This document shows, in pieces, positions 15,434 through 24,077 of a stretch of 62,746 nt of DNA. The notes under the pieces were generated by a model, which saw nothing but the letters and a program-made list of their open reading frames with translations, searched no databases and was not told the DNA's origin. Numbering within the stretch: the first letter of the stretch is position 1; every line of letters starts with the position of its first letter. The translations under genes were made by a program, and so were the position numbers. Source of the DNA: Glycocaulis sp. (GTDB taxonomy: Bacteria > Pseudomonadota > Alphaproteobacteria > Caulobacterales > Maricaulaceae); NCBI GenBank assembly GCA_022565665.1, contig JAIUMI010000014.1:1-62746 (forward strand). Direction: 5' to 3'.

Positions 15434-18010
15434 CTAACCCTTCATCGCCAGCTCTGCCACGACCTCCGCCAGATCGCGGCCAGCCTCCACGCCGGCGCGA
15501 ATACGCGCATAATCGGCGGGGCTGGAAGAGAAGGCCGTCGCAGTGAACGGATCCAGCGTCAGGCGGGCCACCAGCTTCGTGCCTGGCCCGGTAATGAACA
15601 TCTCGGAAAACTCGCCACGGCTCATCTTGAGTGTCTTGACGGTACCAAGCGTGGCATCATCCAACGAAAGACGTTTCGAAGCGCGAAGGCCTTCGGCCTC
15701 TTCTTCACTGATGCGCAGCAGGATCCGCCAGGCGCTGTTCTCGAACGCGGCGCGTGAGCCGTCATTGGCGTAGTAGTCATTGACCGATTGTGTACCGGTC
15801 ACGAGCGAGCCGCCTTCCTTGCGCGCCCGGCGGGCAAAGCCCTCGATAAACCGCGCTGCAGGCCCGCCACCCAGCATCTGCCAGGCCTCATCGATGAACA
15901 CCATCTTGCGCTGTCCACGCCCACCGATCTTCATGCGTTGATCGACCTGGAAGAGCAGGCACAGAATGATAACCCCGCGCAGCTCTTTCATGCTTTCCAG
16001 ATCCGAAAGCTCGTACACGGTGAAGGGATTATGCGTCGTCAGTGATGCCTGCCCGTTAAAGAACTCCTTGTACCGGCCGACCCCGTAAGGGCTCATGCCC
16101 TGCGCAATCAGATCCGCCGTCGGCGTTTTCATCTTCAGCAATGTCTGGCGAACATCTTCAACCGAGCCCTTGCGGCCTTTCTGCTCCCAGACCGCGCCAA
16201 CCGCTTCGTCAATAACCCCTAGCTCGTCTCTTGAAGCGCCGGTCTCTCCGAAGGCCATCAGCTCGATCACCTGGACAATGGAATCGAGTGCCTGAAGCCG
16301 GTCATCATGGCTGGTCATCGCCTTCTCGCTGACTAGCGAAAACGGATTGACGCAAATCGCCTTGTCAGCCCGGAAGACGACATGTTCACCACCCAGCAGG
16401 TGACACATCGTCTCGAAGGACCGGCCATCATCGACCACAATCGCGTGATAGCCAGCCGCCAGACCGTCCGCGCAGAGCGACTGCATGAAAACCGATTTGC
16501 CCGAGCCCGACTCCCCCGTCACTGCCACATTGTGGTTGCCTTCCCCCTCATTCTGGAATTGAGACCAGAACAGGGGCTGACCAAGCCGCGTCATAAGCAT
16601 CATGTGCGGGCGGCCAAAGCTCTTGGGTTGGCCCTGCAGCGGCGCTAGCGCCGGCATGTGACGGGTGAGGCCCGTCCTCAGCAGGCGCATATTCTCCAGA
16701 TCGGTCGAGAAATTGTCTCCATAACCCATCGGAAGCTGTGTCAGCATCGAGATGAGATGCGCGCTGTCATTACGCTCAAGATCCCAGCCGCGCGTGCGAT
16801 AGAGATTACGAAGATTGCGCTCCGCTTCCTCGCCCGATCCCAGCGGGCACTGCACCATGATCTGGTAGCAGAACCGCACCAGCCGGGCGCCGTCCTGCAC
16901 CTCGGTATTGGCTGCCTGCCACTCGCGTGCCTTTTCAAGCACGGCCGGAAAGAATTTGGCGACCGGCGAGCTGAACTGACGACCCGCCTTTGCGGCACTC
17001 AGCCCCGCCTTGGACTGGCTTTTCTCCCGGCTCAGATAGGAAATCTGCAAGGTCTTCCACACCGAGCCGGAAAGACGCATCGTGTCCTGTGACCAGTCAC
17101 CAAGAAGCGATGCCATCATCGACTGGCTGGACTCGTGTGGCAGGCGCGAAACCGAGAACGTGCGCACCTCATTACGCGAGCGCATCAGCTGACGCGCACC
17201 AAGCGTCCCCTTCAGATACGAATGCACGCCATAGCCGGTGTTTTCCAGCTCCAGGCGGGGCTTGAACACCTCGATCGAGCTGTCATTGCGCACCATCTGG
17301 TCGCAGACCCAGCTCTCCGGATCGTATTCGACATCAGGATTGCAAGTGTCCCGGCCCATATTGAGCCAACCGGAAACCAGCGAGATCACCCCGCTCGCAT
17401 TCAGACTTTCAGCCGGATGGCCCAGCGTATCGAAGCTCTTCTGGACCCGCTCTCTCAGCTCGATAAGGCTTGCAATTGCCCTCGTCGCACTCGCCTTGGG
17501 CATCGAGGCAGAGATGAATACCCTGAAATCTCTGGCATGATACGGCCCACTGCGAGATCCGCTCTTCCAGATCATCTCCTTGAAATAGTCCGCCCGCTGA
17601 CGCCCTATCGTCTCCATAACACCGCCGCGCTTCACGCGAGGGCCCGCCCACTTCTCAAGGATTGTCCCCACATAGGGCGACGAGTAGGACGATATCTGCA
17701 CATGGACTTCATCGGGCATCGCTTCTTCAAGAACACCCTGGATGATCGATTCCGTCTGAGTATCCCCACCGGTCAGTGGCCAGACCTCCAGCACCCAGCC
17801 GAACGAGTGAAGATTCTCGAAAATCCGGTTCTCTTCGTCATAGGTCCGATAGGGCAAATAGCCCGCAATCGAACTGGCACGCGCATGATAGCGCGCCCGA
17901 TCAGACGGAATACGATCGCCCAACAGATACTCGCTGGCCGTATCGAGCGCCTGTCCGACACCGATCCGGTCCAGCACCCCATCTAGTCTGTCGAACGCCG
18001 CACCCAGCAT
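15434..18010 (-). CDS. traC: Conjugal transfer ATPase TraC (VirB4 family)
   Basis: 858 residues, typical for TraC. Walker A GESGSGKS near residue 497 and Walker B VFIDEAWQML near 700 are intact. The N-terminal region carries the TraC-specific domain (YLPYRTYDEENRIFENLHSFG). TraC is the cytoplasmic ATPase that powers pilus assembly. It follows the traV lipoprotein with no spacer and is upstream of trbI. GC-rich like the rest of the operon; no sign of decay. Confidence 0.95.
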   Translation of the reverse strand: MLGAAFDRLDGVLDRIGVGQALDTASEYLLGDRIPSDRARYHARASSIAGYLPYRTYDEENRIFENLHSFGWVLEVWPLTGGDTQTESIIQGVLEEAMPDEVHVQISSYSSPYVGTILEKWAGPRVKRGGVMETIGRQRADYFKEMIWKSGSRSGPYHARDFRVFISASMPKASATRAIASLIELRERVQKSFDTLGHPAESLNASGVISLVSGWLNMGRDTCNPDVEYDPESWVCDQMVRNDSSIEVFKPRLELENTGYGVHSYLKGTLGARQLMRSRNEVRTFSVSRLPHESSQSMMASLLGDWSQDTMRLSGSVWKTLQISYLSREKSQSKAGLSAAKAGRQFSSPVAKFFPAVLEKAREWQAANTEVQDGARLVRFCYQIMVQCPLGSGEEAERNLRNLYRTRGWDLERNDSAHLISMLTQLPMGYGDNFSTDLENMRLLRTGLTRHMPALAPLQGQPKSFGRPHMMLMTRLGQPLFWSQFQNEGEGNHNVAVTGESGSGKSVFMQSLCADGLAAGYHAIVVDDGRSFETMCHLLGGEHVVFRADKAICVNPFSLVSEKAMTSHDDRLQALDSIVQVIELMAFGETGASRDELGVIDEAVGAVWEQKGRKGSVEDVRQTLLKMKTPTADLIAQGMSPYGVGRYKEFFNGQASLTTHNPFTVYELSDLESMKELRGVIILCLLFQVDQRMKIGGRGQRKMVFIDEAWQMLGGGPAARFIEGFARRARKEGGSLVTGTQSVNDYYANDGSRAAFENSAWRILLRISEEEAEGLRASKRLSLDDATLGTVKTLKMSRGEFSEMFITGPGTKLVARLTLDPFTATAFSSSPADYARIRAGVEAGRDLAEVVAELAMKG

Positions 18011-18388
18011 CTACTGCTCCCGGCCGGTAGCGCGCGCGCTAGCAGGTGCCGCCCACTGTTCATCGCCGTAGGGAGCAAATATCGTCGTGCCGGCATGATA
18101 ACGCCCGTCACCATCAACCCACGGTGCGAGCGTCACCCGTAACACCTGCCGGCCGTAAAATGTGGGCCGATCTGGCGCATTAGAGACTAGCGGCCCATGA
18201 GGCCCGACATGGATTCTGCCCGCGCTGACCTCGTGAACATCGATGTCATTGCTCGCAATATCCGCGCACGTGCTGTTGCCGAGCGCCCTGCAGCTCCACT
18301 CGCCCGAAACGGACGAGCCGCGAAAGGTGCTGCAGCCCGTCACCAGACCGGCTGCCACGACCACACCCAATACAAGACCGAGTTTCAT
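18011..18388 (-). CDS. traV: Conjugal transfer lipoprotein TraV
   Basis: 125 residues. Lipoprotein signal with lipobox (VVAAGLVTGCS, Cys19) and the short TraV Cys motif (GEWSCRALGNSTCADI), then YGRQVLRVTLAPWVDGDG with the Trp and Asp typical of TraV. Outer-membrane lipoprotein of the transfer core complex with TraK and TraB. Assignment rests on lipobox, motif and position between dsbC and traC. Confidence 0.82.
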   Translation of the reverse strand: MKLGLVLGVVVAAGLVTGCSTFRGSSVSGEWSCRALGNSTCADIASNDIDVHEVSAGRIHVGPHGPLVSNAPDRPTFYGRQVLRVTLAPWVDGDGRYHAGTTIFAPYGDEQWAAPASARATGREQ

Positions 18389-18400
18389 CGCTCTCTCCCC

Positions 18401-19294
18401 CTAGCTTTCGCCATTGATGAAAGCGGTGATCTGTTCGAGCGGCATATATCCGCCCGGCAGACGCCGGCCGTCCTCAAACACCATCGTCGGCGTGCCGCGC
18501 ATGCCAAAGCTCGACGCGAAGGAGGTGTTGGCCGCGATAACGGGGCCAAACTCGGCAGCGCATTCGGCCTGCTCGCGCGAAACTGACACCGTTCCGTTCG
18601 CATACATGTCGTCTGCAGCCTGCGACCGGTCATCCGCGCAAAGGACCAGAGCGGCGCGTGCGCCCCCTCCCCGGCCTAGCCAGTCCACGTAATACTCGCG
18701 AACCTCGAACTCCGTCGTGCGGACCAGCTCGTTATGAAGACGCTGGCAATAGGGACATGTCAGATCGGAGAAGACGTGCAGTACGGGCAGGCCCTGCCCG
18801 CCATTGTGAACCACCGCATTCTCTACCGGCAACGTCACCTCGACACTGGCGAGAGCCTGCCCGTTCCGCCCAGGCGGTACGGCGGGTGGTTGCGCCCCCT
18901 GCCCGCCTCCTACGCGTTCAGGCCCGCCATTGCGTACCTGAGCCTCGCCCGCCAGAAGATTGGCAAACCCCGCGACAGCTTCGCGGCGCATCGCCGTCAC
19001 ATCCTCGCGCGCTTCGAGATCGTAGATCGAGCCCGTATAGGCATAGCCCCGGCGCGGATCGACATAGAACAGCCTTTCACCCGCGATCACCTCGCATAGA
19101 CCGGCCACAGCCTCACAGTTGACACTCGCTACCGCAATTCCCGGAAGAAGCCCTTCCACCTGGGAAAGCGTCAGTTCAGCCGCCCTGTCTTCCGGACGCG
19201 ACAAATACGCAGCCGTCAGCGCCGATGATCCGATAATCGCGATCAAGACCGCCGCAGCACTGGTGTACAATACCTTCTTGTTGATTGACTTCAT
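18401..19294 (-). CDS. DsbC-like thiol:disulfide isomerase of the tra operon
   Basis: 297 residues. One N-terminal membrane anchor (VLYTSAAAVLIAIIGSSALTA), a DsbC-like dimerisation part (LLPGIAVASVNCEAVAGLCEVIAGERLFYVD) and a thioredoxin domain with the catalytic CPYC motif (DLTCPYCQRLH) and the cis-Pro loop RGTPTMVF. Expected to shuffle disulfides in Cys-rich periplasmic transfer proteins such as TraU. Similar genes (dsbC/trbB) occur in many F-type operons. Confidence 0.9.
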   Translation of the reverse strand: MKSINKKVLYTSAAAVLIAIIGSSALTAAYLSRPEDRAAELTLSQVEGLLPGIAVASVNCEAVAGLCEVIAGERLFYVDPRRGYAYTGSIYDLEAREDVTAMRREAVAGFANLLAGEAQVRNGGPERVGGGQGAQPPAVPPGRNGQALASVEVTLPVENAVVHNGGQGLPVLHVFSDLTCPYCQRLHNELVRTTEFEVREYYVDWLGRGGGARAALVLCADDRSQAADDMYANGTVSVSREQAECAAEFGPVIAANTSFASSFGMRGTPTMVFEDGRRLPGGYMPLEQITAFINGES

Positions 19295-19308
19295 GCCTCT
19301 AGCTCCCT

Positions 19309-20571
19309 TTAGCGAACCACAACGCCAGAAAGGAACACGATCTCGACATCGATCCCCGTCGGCATTTCAATAACCGGCTGATATTGCTCAGCCCTCTGGA
19401 TGTAATACTGGGCGAGCTGGCTGGCCGCGCTCGACACACCAGACCCCGCCGAGCTGATGGCAATGTCCGATGCGCTAGGAAGTTCAGCGGCGCCAGTAAG
19501 ACCACCCAGCGTACCTGGCTGGCCAACACGGCTGAATGCATTGCCAAGCCCCTGCAGCGTGCCCGCAATAAGCGCACGCTCGGTCAAATCACCCTCACGG
19601 CTGATAACCCGCCCGCGTACACCGGCCTTGCCGGCAAAGACCACATAACCCTCAACGCTGGACTCCGAGACACGCCCCGATCCGTCATTGACCGGACACG
19701 TCATGCGCTGCAGGCGCACATACACGCGCTCGCTCGACAACTCGCCGTAAGCGGCCCCGTTAACAAGGCAGCCTTCGATATCGGTCTGGTAGACTTCCCC
19801 GCCTTCAATGGCCGAGCGCGCCTGGCCGCTGATACGCAAAAGCACCGGCTTGGGATCTGAAGAGAAACTTGTCCCCGTCGCGGCATCAACGCCCACCAGG
19901 ACACGCGCAGACGCATAGGAATTAGGCGGCACGTAATTCTGGGGATCGCGGATCACGGCGCGTTGAAGGGAGGCGGACTCTCCTTGTGTTGCGGTTGAAA
20001 ACACAACGGAATGCAAAGCCCGTCCGCCAGGCGTCTCAACTCCTGCCGTCAAACTTCCACCTGCCCGCGAAGAATCCGCCTCCACAACACCCCTTTGGCG
20101 GAAGGGGTCCGGTTCAGAGCCCTGTTCTGCAGGGCTCCAGCTCTGGCTGGATGATGATCTCGCACTTGACCGCGCGTTGGCTTCATCCAGTGCCGAGCCG
20201 AGCTGCTCGATCATGGAGTTCGCTTCAATCTGGATTTCCTCATTCGCCTGACGCTGAGATTCCAGATCACGCCGGAGTTCCTCATTCTCCCGGGCCACAC
20301 GATCGCGCTCCTCGCTAATCGATCCGAGCTGCTCTTCAACCGAGCGCAACCGGCCTTCATAGATCTCGAAATGCGAGCGTTCGCCCGTAGGCTGGCGCGC
20401 GAGATCCGTCATACGGGCGCTCGCGGGCGGCATCGCACTTTCCATCCGGGAAACCGGATCGGAGTTATTGCCAGACAGGACAAACCAGATCCCGCCAGCG
20501 GCCAGAACGACCACTATCAAGCCGACCAGGAGCTTGCGCCTGTGCTGGCTTCTGGTGTTCTCATCAGCCAT
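19309..20571 (-). CDS. traB: Conjugal transfer core protein TraB (VirB10-like)
   Basis: 420 residues. A single N-terminal membrane segment (LLVGLIVVVLAAGGIWFVL), a periplasmic coiled coil (RLRSVEEQLGSISEERDR), a Pro/Ser-rich link, and the TraB/TrbI domain: NYVPPNSYASARVLVGVDA, LLRISGQARS, EGCLVNGAAYGELSSERVY, VEGYVVFAGKAGVRG. Spans the envelope as the scaffold joining inner-membrane ATPases to the TraK/TraV ring. Start overlaps the traK stop by one base. Confidence 0.93.
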   Translation of the reverse strand: MADENTRSQHRRKLLVGLIVVVLAAGGIWFVLSGNNSDPVSRMESAMPPASARMTDLARQPTGERSHFEIYEGRLRSVEEQLGSISEERDRVARENEELRRDLESQRQANEEIQIEANSMIEQLGSALDEANARSSARSSSSQSWSPAEQGSEPDPFRQRGVVEADSSRAGGSLTAGVETPGGRALHSVVFSTATQGESASLQRAVIRDPQNYVPPNSYASARVLVGVDAATGTSFSSDPKPVLLRISGQARSAIEGGEVYQTDIEGCLVNGAAYGELSSERVYVRLQRMTCPVNDGSGRVSESSVEGYVVFAGKAGVRGRVISREGDLTERALIAGTLQGLGNAFSRVGQPGTLGGLTGAAELPSASDIAISSAGSGVSSAASQLAQYYIQRAEQYQPVIEMPTGIDVEIVFLSGVVVR

Positions 20572-21332
20572 CAGCGCACCTCCATCACGGTGAACACCCG
20601 TGCGCGCCCACCGGCCGGTATCTCATCCAGGCTGGACACCACGGCGAGAACCGCCACATCGGCAAACGCCTCATGGCGAATATCGACATTGGCCGCCGTA
20701 ATGTTCGAAAACTCGAAAAAGCGCGCCATCAGACCATCGCGCTCAACAACACCAATGCTTGAGAGACTTACGCCTTCGGCAATGATCTCAGGGCGGCTCC
20801 GCCGCCCTTGCGGCGTCTGCCCTGCCGCCCATACGGCAAACTCGACAATGCGCTGTTCGTGAACTTGAGCCCTGCCAGCACGCACAGGCGCCTGCCCACC
20901 CTCAGAGCCAATGCCCGAAATGAAAATCTGCGCCGCCGGCTGATCCGCAAGCGTAAATAGCGCCTGATAAGTCGCCCCGCGCTCGGTCGTTATGAAGGCA
21001 CTGATCACCTGGCCAGGCCGGCCGCCCGAAACGACACCATAAAGATCACCGGTAGCATCATCGCGCTCCCAGTTGATGAGAGGGCCACCGGCCTCACCGT
21101 TCTGAGCCGATCGCACACCCGCAACCCGGTCGCCGTCAAAACTGATCCGGGTCACCTCGCTGATCGACAGAGTGGCAGGAAACCGCTCTCCATCCGCTAG
21201 CCGGAAATGGCTTTGACCCCACTCCCGGCTCTGCTCGGGAACCTGGTCGTCTGCAATGCCCGAAAACGTGAAGATGACAGCAGCAACACATGCGCCAACC
21301 AGGGCCCATGCCAAATTCTCAACCCGCGGCAT
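20571..21332 (-). CDS. traK: Conjugal transfer secretin-like protein TraK
   Basis: 253 residues. Signal peptide or anchor (VENLAWALVGACVAAVIFTFSG) and the TraK core: LSISEVTRISFDGDRVAG, then DLYGVVSGGRPGQVISAFITTERGATYQ and FEFSNITAANVDIRHEAF at the C-terminus. Periplasmic ring protein held to the outer membrane by TraV. Starts 14 bases inside the end of the 21319 gene. Confidence 0.9.
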   Translation of the reverse strand: MPRVENLAWALVGACVAAVIFTFSGIADDQVPEQSREWGQSHFRLADGERFPATLSISEVTRISFDGDRVAGVRSAQNGEAGGPLINWERDDATGDLYGVVSGGRPGQVISAFITTERGATYQALFTLADQPAAQIFISGIGSEGGQAPVRAGRAQVHEQRIVEFAVWAAGQTPQGRRSRPEIIAEGVSLSSIGVVERDGLMARFFEFSNITAANVDIRHEAFADVAVLAVVSSLDEIPAGGRARVFTVMEVR

Positions 21333-21681
21333 GCGCGCTCTCCTTTATATCGAAATCCAGCTCAAGGATCTTGGCTCGTGGCGCTAGCGACCAACGCGCC
21401 GAATAGGTCACAACGAAGTCCCCATGCCGGCCACGTACTGATCCGCTTATGCTAATCAGGAGCCGCGTCTGCGATCCGGCAAAGCGAACCAGGTCACCCA
21501 TGTGAAAATGGTCACTGGGGCCTTTCATCGCGCGAAGAACCGATACGTTCCGCTTGGCTTTATTGCTCATTGCCGGCATAGCGAATTCAGGCGATGACTG
21601 GCCGAACAGCTCATGGCCGAGCTGGCGCATCTCCTGCTCGATCTGCTTCTGTCCCAGATCGAAGGTTTTAAGCTCGCTCAT
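21319..21681 (-). CDS. Hypothetical protein between traE and traK
   Basis: 120 residues. Starts at the base that ends traE, and overlaps traK by 14 bases, so it is certainly part of the operon. N-terminal helix (SELKTFDLGQKQIEQEMRQLG), central MSNKAKRNVSVLRAMKGP, then a beta-rich end (TRLLISISGSVRGRHGDFVVTYS) that could be a small barrel. No signal peptide. No counterpart in the canonical F operon recognised; a lineage-specific cytoplasmic component is likely. Confidence 0.6.
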   Translation of the reverse strand: MSELKTFDLGQKQIEQEMRQLGHELFGQSSPEFAMPAMSNKAKRNVSVLRAMKGPSDHFHMGDLVRFAGSQTRLLISISGSVRGRHGDFVVTYSARWSLAPRAKILELDFDIKESAHAAG

Positions 21682-22286
21682 CAGTCATCTTCCTCTACAA
21701 TCCGGCGACGGCTGCGCGACTCGCTAAGCCGCGAATCCCGTGCGTCGATCCGTGCAAACTCGATGAGGCGCAAGGACAGACCATCCAGGCGCCATTCCGC
21801 TGCGAACACAGCGTTCTCACGTGAGATCCGCTCGTCCCCGACATAGGTTTCGAGCACCCCGTGGATTTCCGAATAGGATTGGGAAGTTTCGGTATAGAGC
21901 TCGACCGGATGGAAAACGGTCGACGTATTCGTCTCGATCCGGTTCACCCGCTCCTCATTAAGCCGGCGCTCCATATCGCCATACACCGAGGAATGAACCA
22001 GCCGCAGTACGGCCCGCTCGAAATAAGCGCGATTGCGCGGATGCCGGTTCAAAAACAGCCCCGCTACATCCCGCGTTACCTGCTCCAGATAGTCACGGTT
22101 CACGGTTCCGCTGGAAACGTGCATGTCAGACGTGAGCGTCGGCACCAAGATCACGTCCTGACGCGTATTCATCAATGCCAGAGCCATCATCCCGTTGCCC
22201 ACTGCGAGAGCGGCTACCAGAACGCTGGCCACCACCAGCTGGCGTGTCATTGACCGGAGTTTCTTGGCGGCCGCTTCCTGCTTCAT
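21681..22286 (-). CDS. traE: Conjugal transfer protein TraE (VirB8-related)
   Basis: 201 residues from the ATG at 22286 (MKQEAAAKKLRSM), overlapping the traL stop (TGATG). One membrane segment (LVVASVLVAALAVGNGMMAL) and a periplasmic domain with DVILVPTLTSDMHVSSG, LNRHPRNRAYF and YSEIHGVLETYVG. TraE is an inner-membrane pilus-assembly component. The frame is open 66 codons further upstream, but that overlaps traL. Confidence 0.9.
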   Translation of the reverse strand: MKQEAAAKKLRSMTRQLVVASVLVAALAVGNGMMALALMNTRQDVILVPTLTSDMHVSSGTVNRDYLEQVTRDVAGLFLNRHPRNRAYFERAVLRLVHSSVYGDMERRLNEERVNRIETNTSTVFHPVELYTETSQSYSEIHGVLETYVGDERISRENAVFAAEWRLDGLSLRLIEFARIDARDSRLSESRSRRRIVEEDD

Positions 22287-22570
22287 CACCCAACCCATTC
22301 CCTGATCACTGAATCGGGAGAGCGGCGCAGACGCACCATGTGCGCTGGCAAGACCCAATACAGCGATGCAATTAAATTGCGGATGGACAGGCCGCGCTTG
22401 GCGCGCTTCCAGACATTCCAGCTGATCACAAACGTCACGATGCCTGTGACCGGCATTCCAAAGCCGAACCCGATGACCAGACACCCCGCCAAAAGCAGGA
22501 ACTCATCAATCGTGAAGATCAGGAACCGATCCGGCTCATCGAGCATCTGGTATAATCTGGTGCCAGCCAT
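22286..22570 (-). CDS. traL: Conjugal transfer protein TraL
   Basis: 94 residues, standard TraL length. N-terminus YQMLDEPDRFLIFTIDEF, two hydrophobic stretches (LLLAGCLVIGFGFGMPVTG, TFVISWNVW), and the basic end KRAKRGLSIRNLIASLYW. Inner-membrane pilus-assembly protein related to VirB3. Lies between the pilin gene and traE, the canonical position. Confidence 0.9.
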   Translation of the reverse strand: MAGTRLYQMLDEPDRFLIFTIDEFLLLAGCLVIGFGFGMPVTGIVTFVISWNVWKRAKRGLSIRNLIASLYWVLPAHMVRLRRSPDSVIREWVG

Positions 22571-22662
22571 GGCGCGCCCCGTCCCGAGCGCGCAGCGCTA
22601 TCAATCCAAACCGGTTATGGGCTTTCACTCCCGGTCAGACCCCAGCGCTGCGCGCTATTCGA

Positions 22663-23001
22663 TCAGATGACCGCTGAAAACATTCCCGACACCAGGCCAG
22701 GCCCGAAGCTGGCCAATCCCGCAAGTGCGAGGCTCCCGAGGATAATCATCACGTTGAAGCGCACCACGCACATCACGACAGCCACCATCAGCGCGATGAG
22801 CGCAACCAGATTACCCAGAGAGCCTTCCAGCCAGCTCGTAATCATCAGGATAAAGTCCTGGAACGTGCTGTCCGTCCCGCCAGCAAGCGCCGGCGCCGAT
22901 GCCAGAACGAAACTGCTCACAGCGAGCAATGACGCCAGAACACCCATTTTCCCAAGGTTGCAAAAGAGACCCGTCTCTTTTTCCAAAGTTCCGATTGACA
23001 T
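22663..23001 (-). CDS. traA: F-type pilin precursor TraA-like
   Basis: 112 residues: long leader (GVLASLLAVSSFVLASAPALA), likely cleavage after ALA, then a mature pilin of about 72 residues with two hydrophobic helices (NLVALIALMVAVVMCVVRFN and MIILGSLALAGLASFGPG). First gene of the minus-strand tra operon. It may be processed or cyclised by the S26 peptidase encoded in the same operon. Assignment is by size, topology and position. Confidence 0.82.
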   Translation of the reverse strand: MSIGTLEKETGLFCNLGKMGVLASLLAVSSFVLASAPALAGGTDSTFQDFILMITSWLEGSLGNLVALIALMVAVVMCVVRFNVMIILGSLALAGLASFGPGLVSGMFSAVI

Positions 23002-23027
23002 GATAGTTCACCCCGTCAAGATTCCTG

Positions 23028-23047
23028 AAAAAAGCCAAGCTTGGCTT
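23028..23047 (-). promoter_or_regulatory. Palindrome plus T-run in the traA leader (possible attenuator)
   Basis: AAGCCAAGCTTGGCTT (23032-23047) is a perfect 16-bp palindrome. Read on the minus strand it is followed by TTTTTT, ahead of the traA start at 23001. It could act as a weak intrinsic terminator limiting tra transcription, or as an operator. Confidence 0.4.
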
Positions 23048-23603
23048 GAGCTTATTCATTCACATTGACGGCCATTCAGATCAATCACTAATGAGTCTCT
23101 AATTGGGCGATGCTATCCACTTACATATTATGTCTGTCGCCTTCCGAGCGACCTTCTGCTTACCCGCTCTTAATCTTTCTTAACCGGGTTGAGAATTAAT
23201 GCGCTTCTTCGGTTAATTTTTCGACTTTCTGTGCCCCAGAACGGGCGATTTATGCTCCGCCGCGTTGATATTTGTCGCCCCCACAAGCATTGTTGCCTTA
23301 CATCTTGTGGCTGCACATGCACACCATTCCCTTAATCATTGAGGCACGCCATGTAACGGACCTACTCAATTACAAAATGGGTGGTGCTACATCATAATTA
23401 CAATCATTTATTATGTGGTGTACATATTATAATTTCTTGCAGCCTGCATAACCATTTTGTAACAACCGCCTGACATACAATGCTCTAAACTATCTAGCAC
23501 TCAGAACAATCCTTCTTTCACCCAACCGAATGCACAGCTTTCAGCTTGCCCGTATCAATCCCTGTCGCTAGCGTTATTGAGAGGGATTCGCAGAGGGGAC
23601 ATC
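23048..23603. promoter_or_regulatory. AT-rich divergent control region between tra operon and 23604 gene
   Basis: About 550 bases without a gene, visibly richer in A+T than either side. It must hold the promoters of the leftward tra operon and the rightward partition/leading genes. Visible elements: TTACAAAATGG (23370-23380) with its inverted copy CCATTTTGTAA (23452-23462), and two TACATATT half-sites (near 23125 and 23421) that resemble the TAC-N5-GTA motif. Confidence 0.6.
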
Positions 23604-24077
23604 ATGCAAAATCTCATTGGCGCCGACACGACTGAAGTTTCAATGGAATCTCTGTCGACCATACGACTCGATCGCCAGATGCGGCAAATTACAATCGTCC
23701 ATAAATTTCTGAAGTGGAAGAAAGTCCCGAGCAAAAACTATGACGAGGTGCTCGGCTTCGACAAAAAGACACTGAGCAAACTGAAAACCGGCGATACAAA
23801 ACTCGCCGCACACCATCAGTTTTCTATATCGAATGGCCTTCAGATGCCCTGGTGGTATATCGAGCTTCTCACGGACATCCCCATGTCAGATGAGCAGCTA
23901 TATCAATTATATTCCGACGCGGATTGGTATAAATCCATACTGCCCAAATTCTTCCTGATACCGAAGCATCAGCGTGATCAGCATTTTCAAACACTGCATG
24001 CTGCCTGGCACCATCATATAAACGCGCTGAAACTCCAATCATTAGCGCTCGATGCCACCATTTCTACAAATTCGTAG
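23604..24077 (+). CDS. Hypothetical protein, candidate regulator
   Basis: 157 residues from the ATG at 23604 with GAGGGGACATC upstream. The middle (YDEVLGFDKKTLSKLKTGDTKL) resembles a divergent Cro/lambda-repressor helix-turn-helix recognition segment, but the match is weak. C-terminal half is His- and Tyr-rich. Divergent from the tra operon across the AT-rich region, the usual place for a transfer regulator. Codon use less GC-rich than neighbours. Confidence 0.55.
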   Translation: MQNLIGADTTEVSMESLSTIRLDRQMRQITIVHKFLKWKKVPSKNYDEVLGFDKKTLSKLKTGDTKLAAHHQFSISNGLQMPWWYIELLTDIPMSDEQLYQLYSDADWYKSILPKFFLIPKHQRDQHFQTLHAAWHHHINALKLQSLALDATISTNS

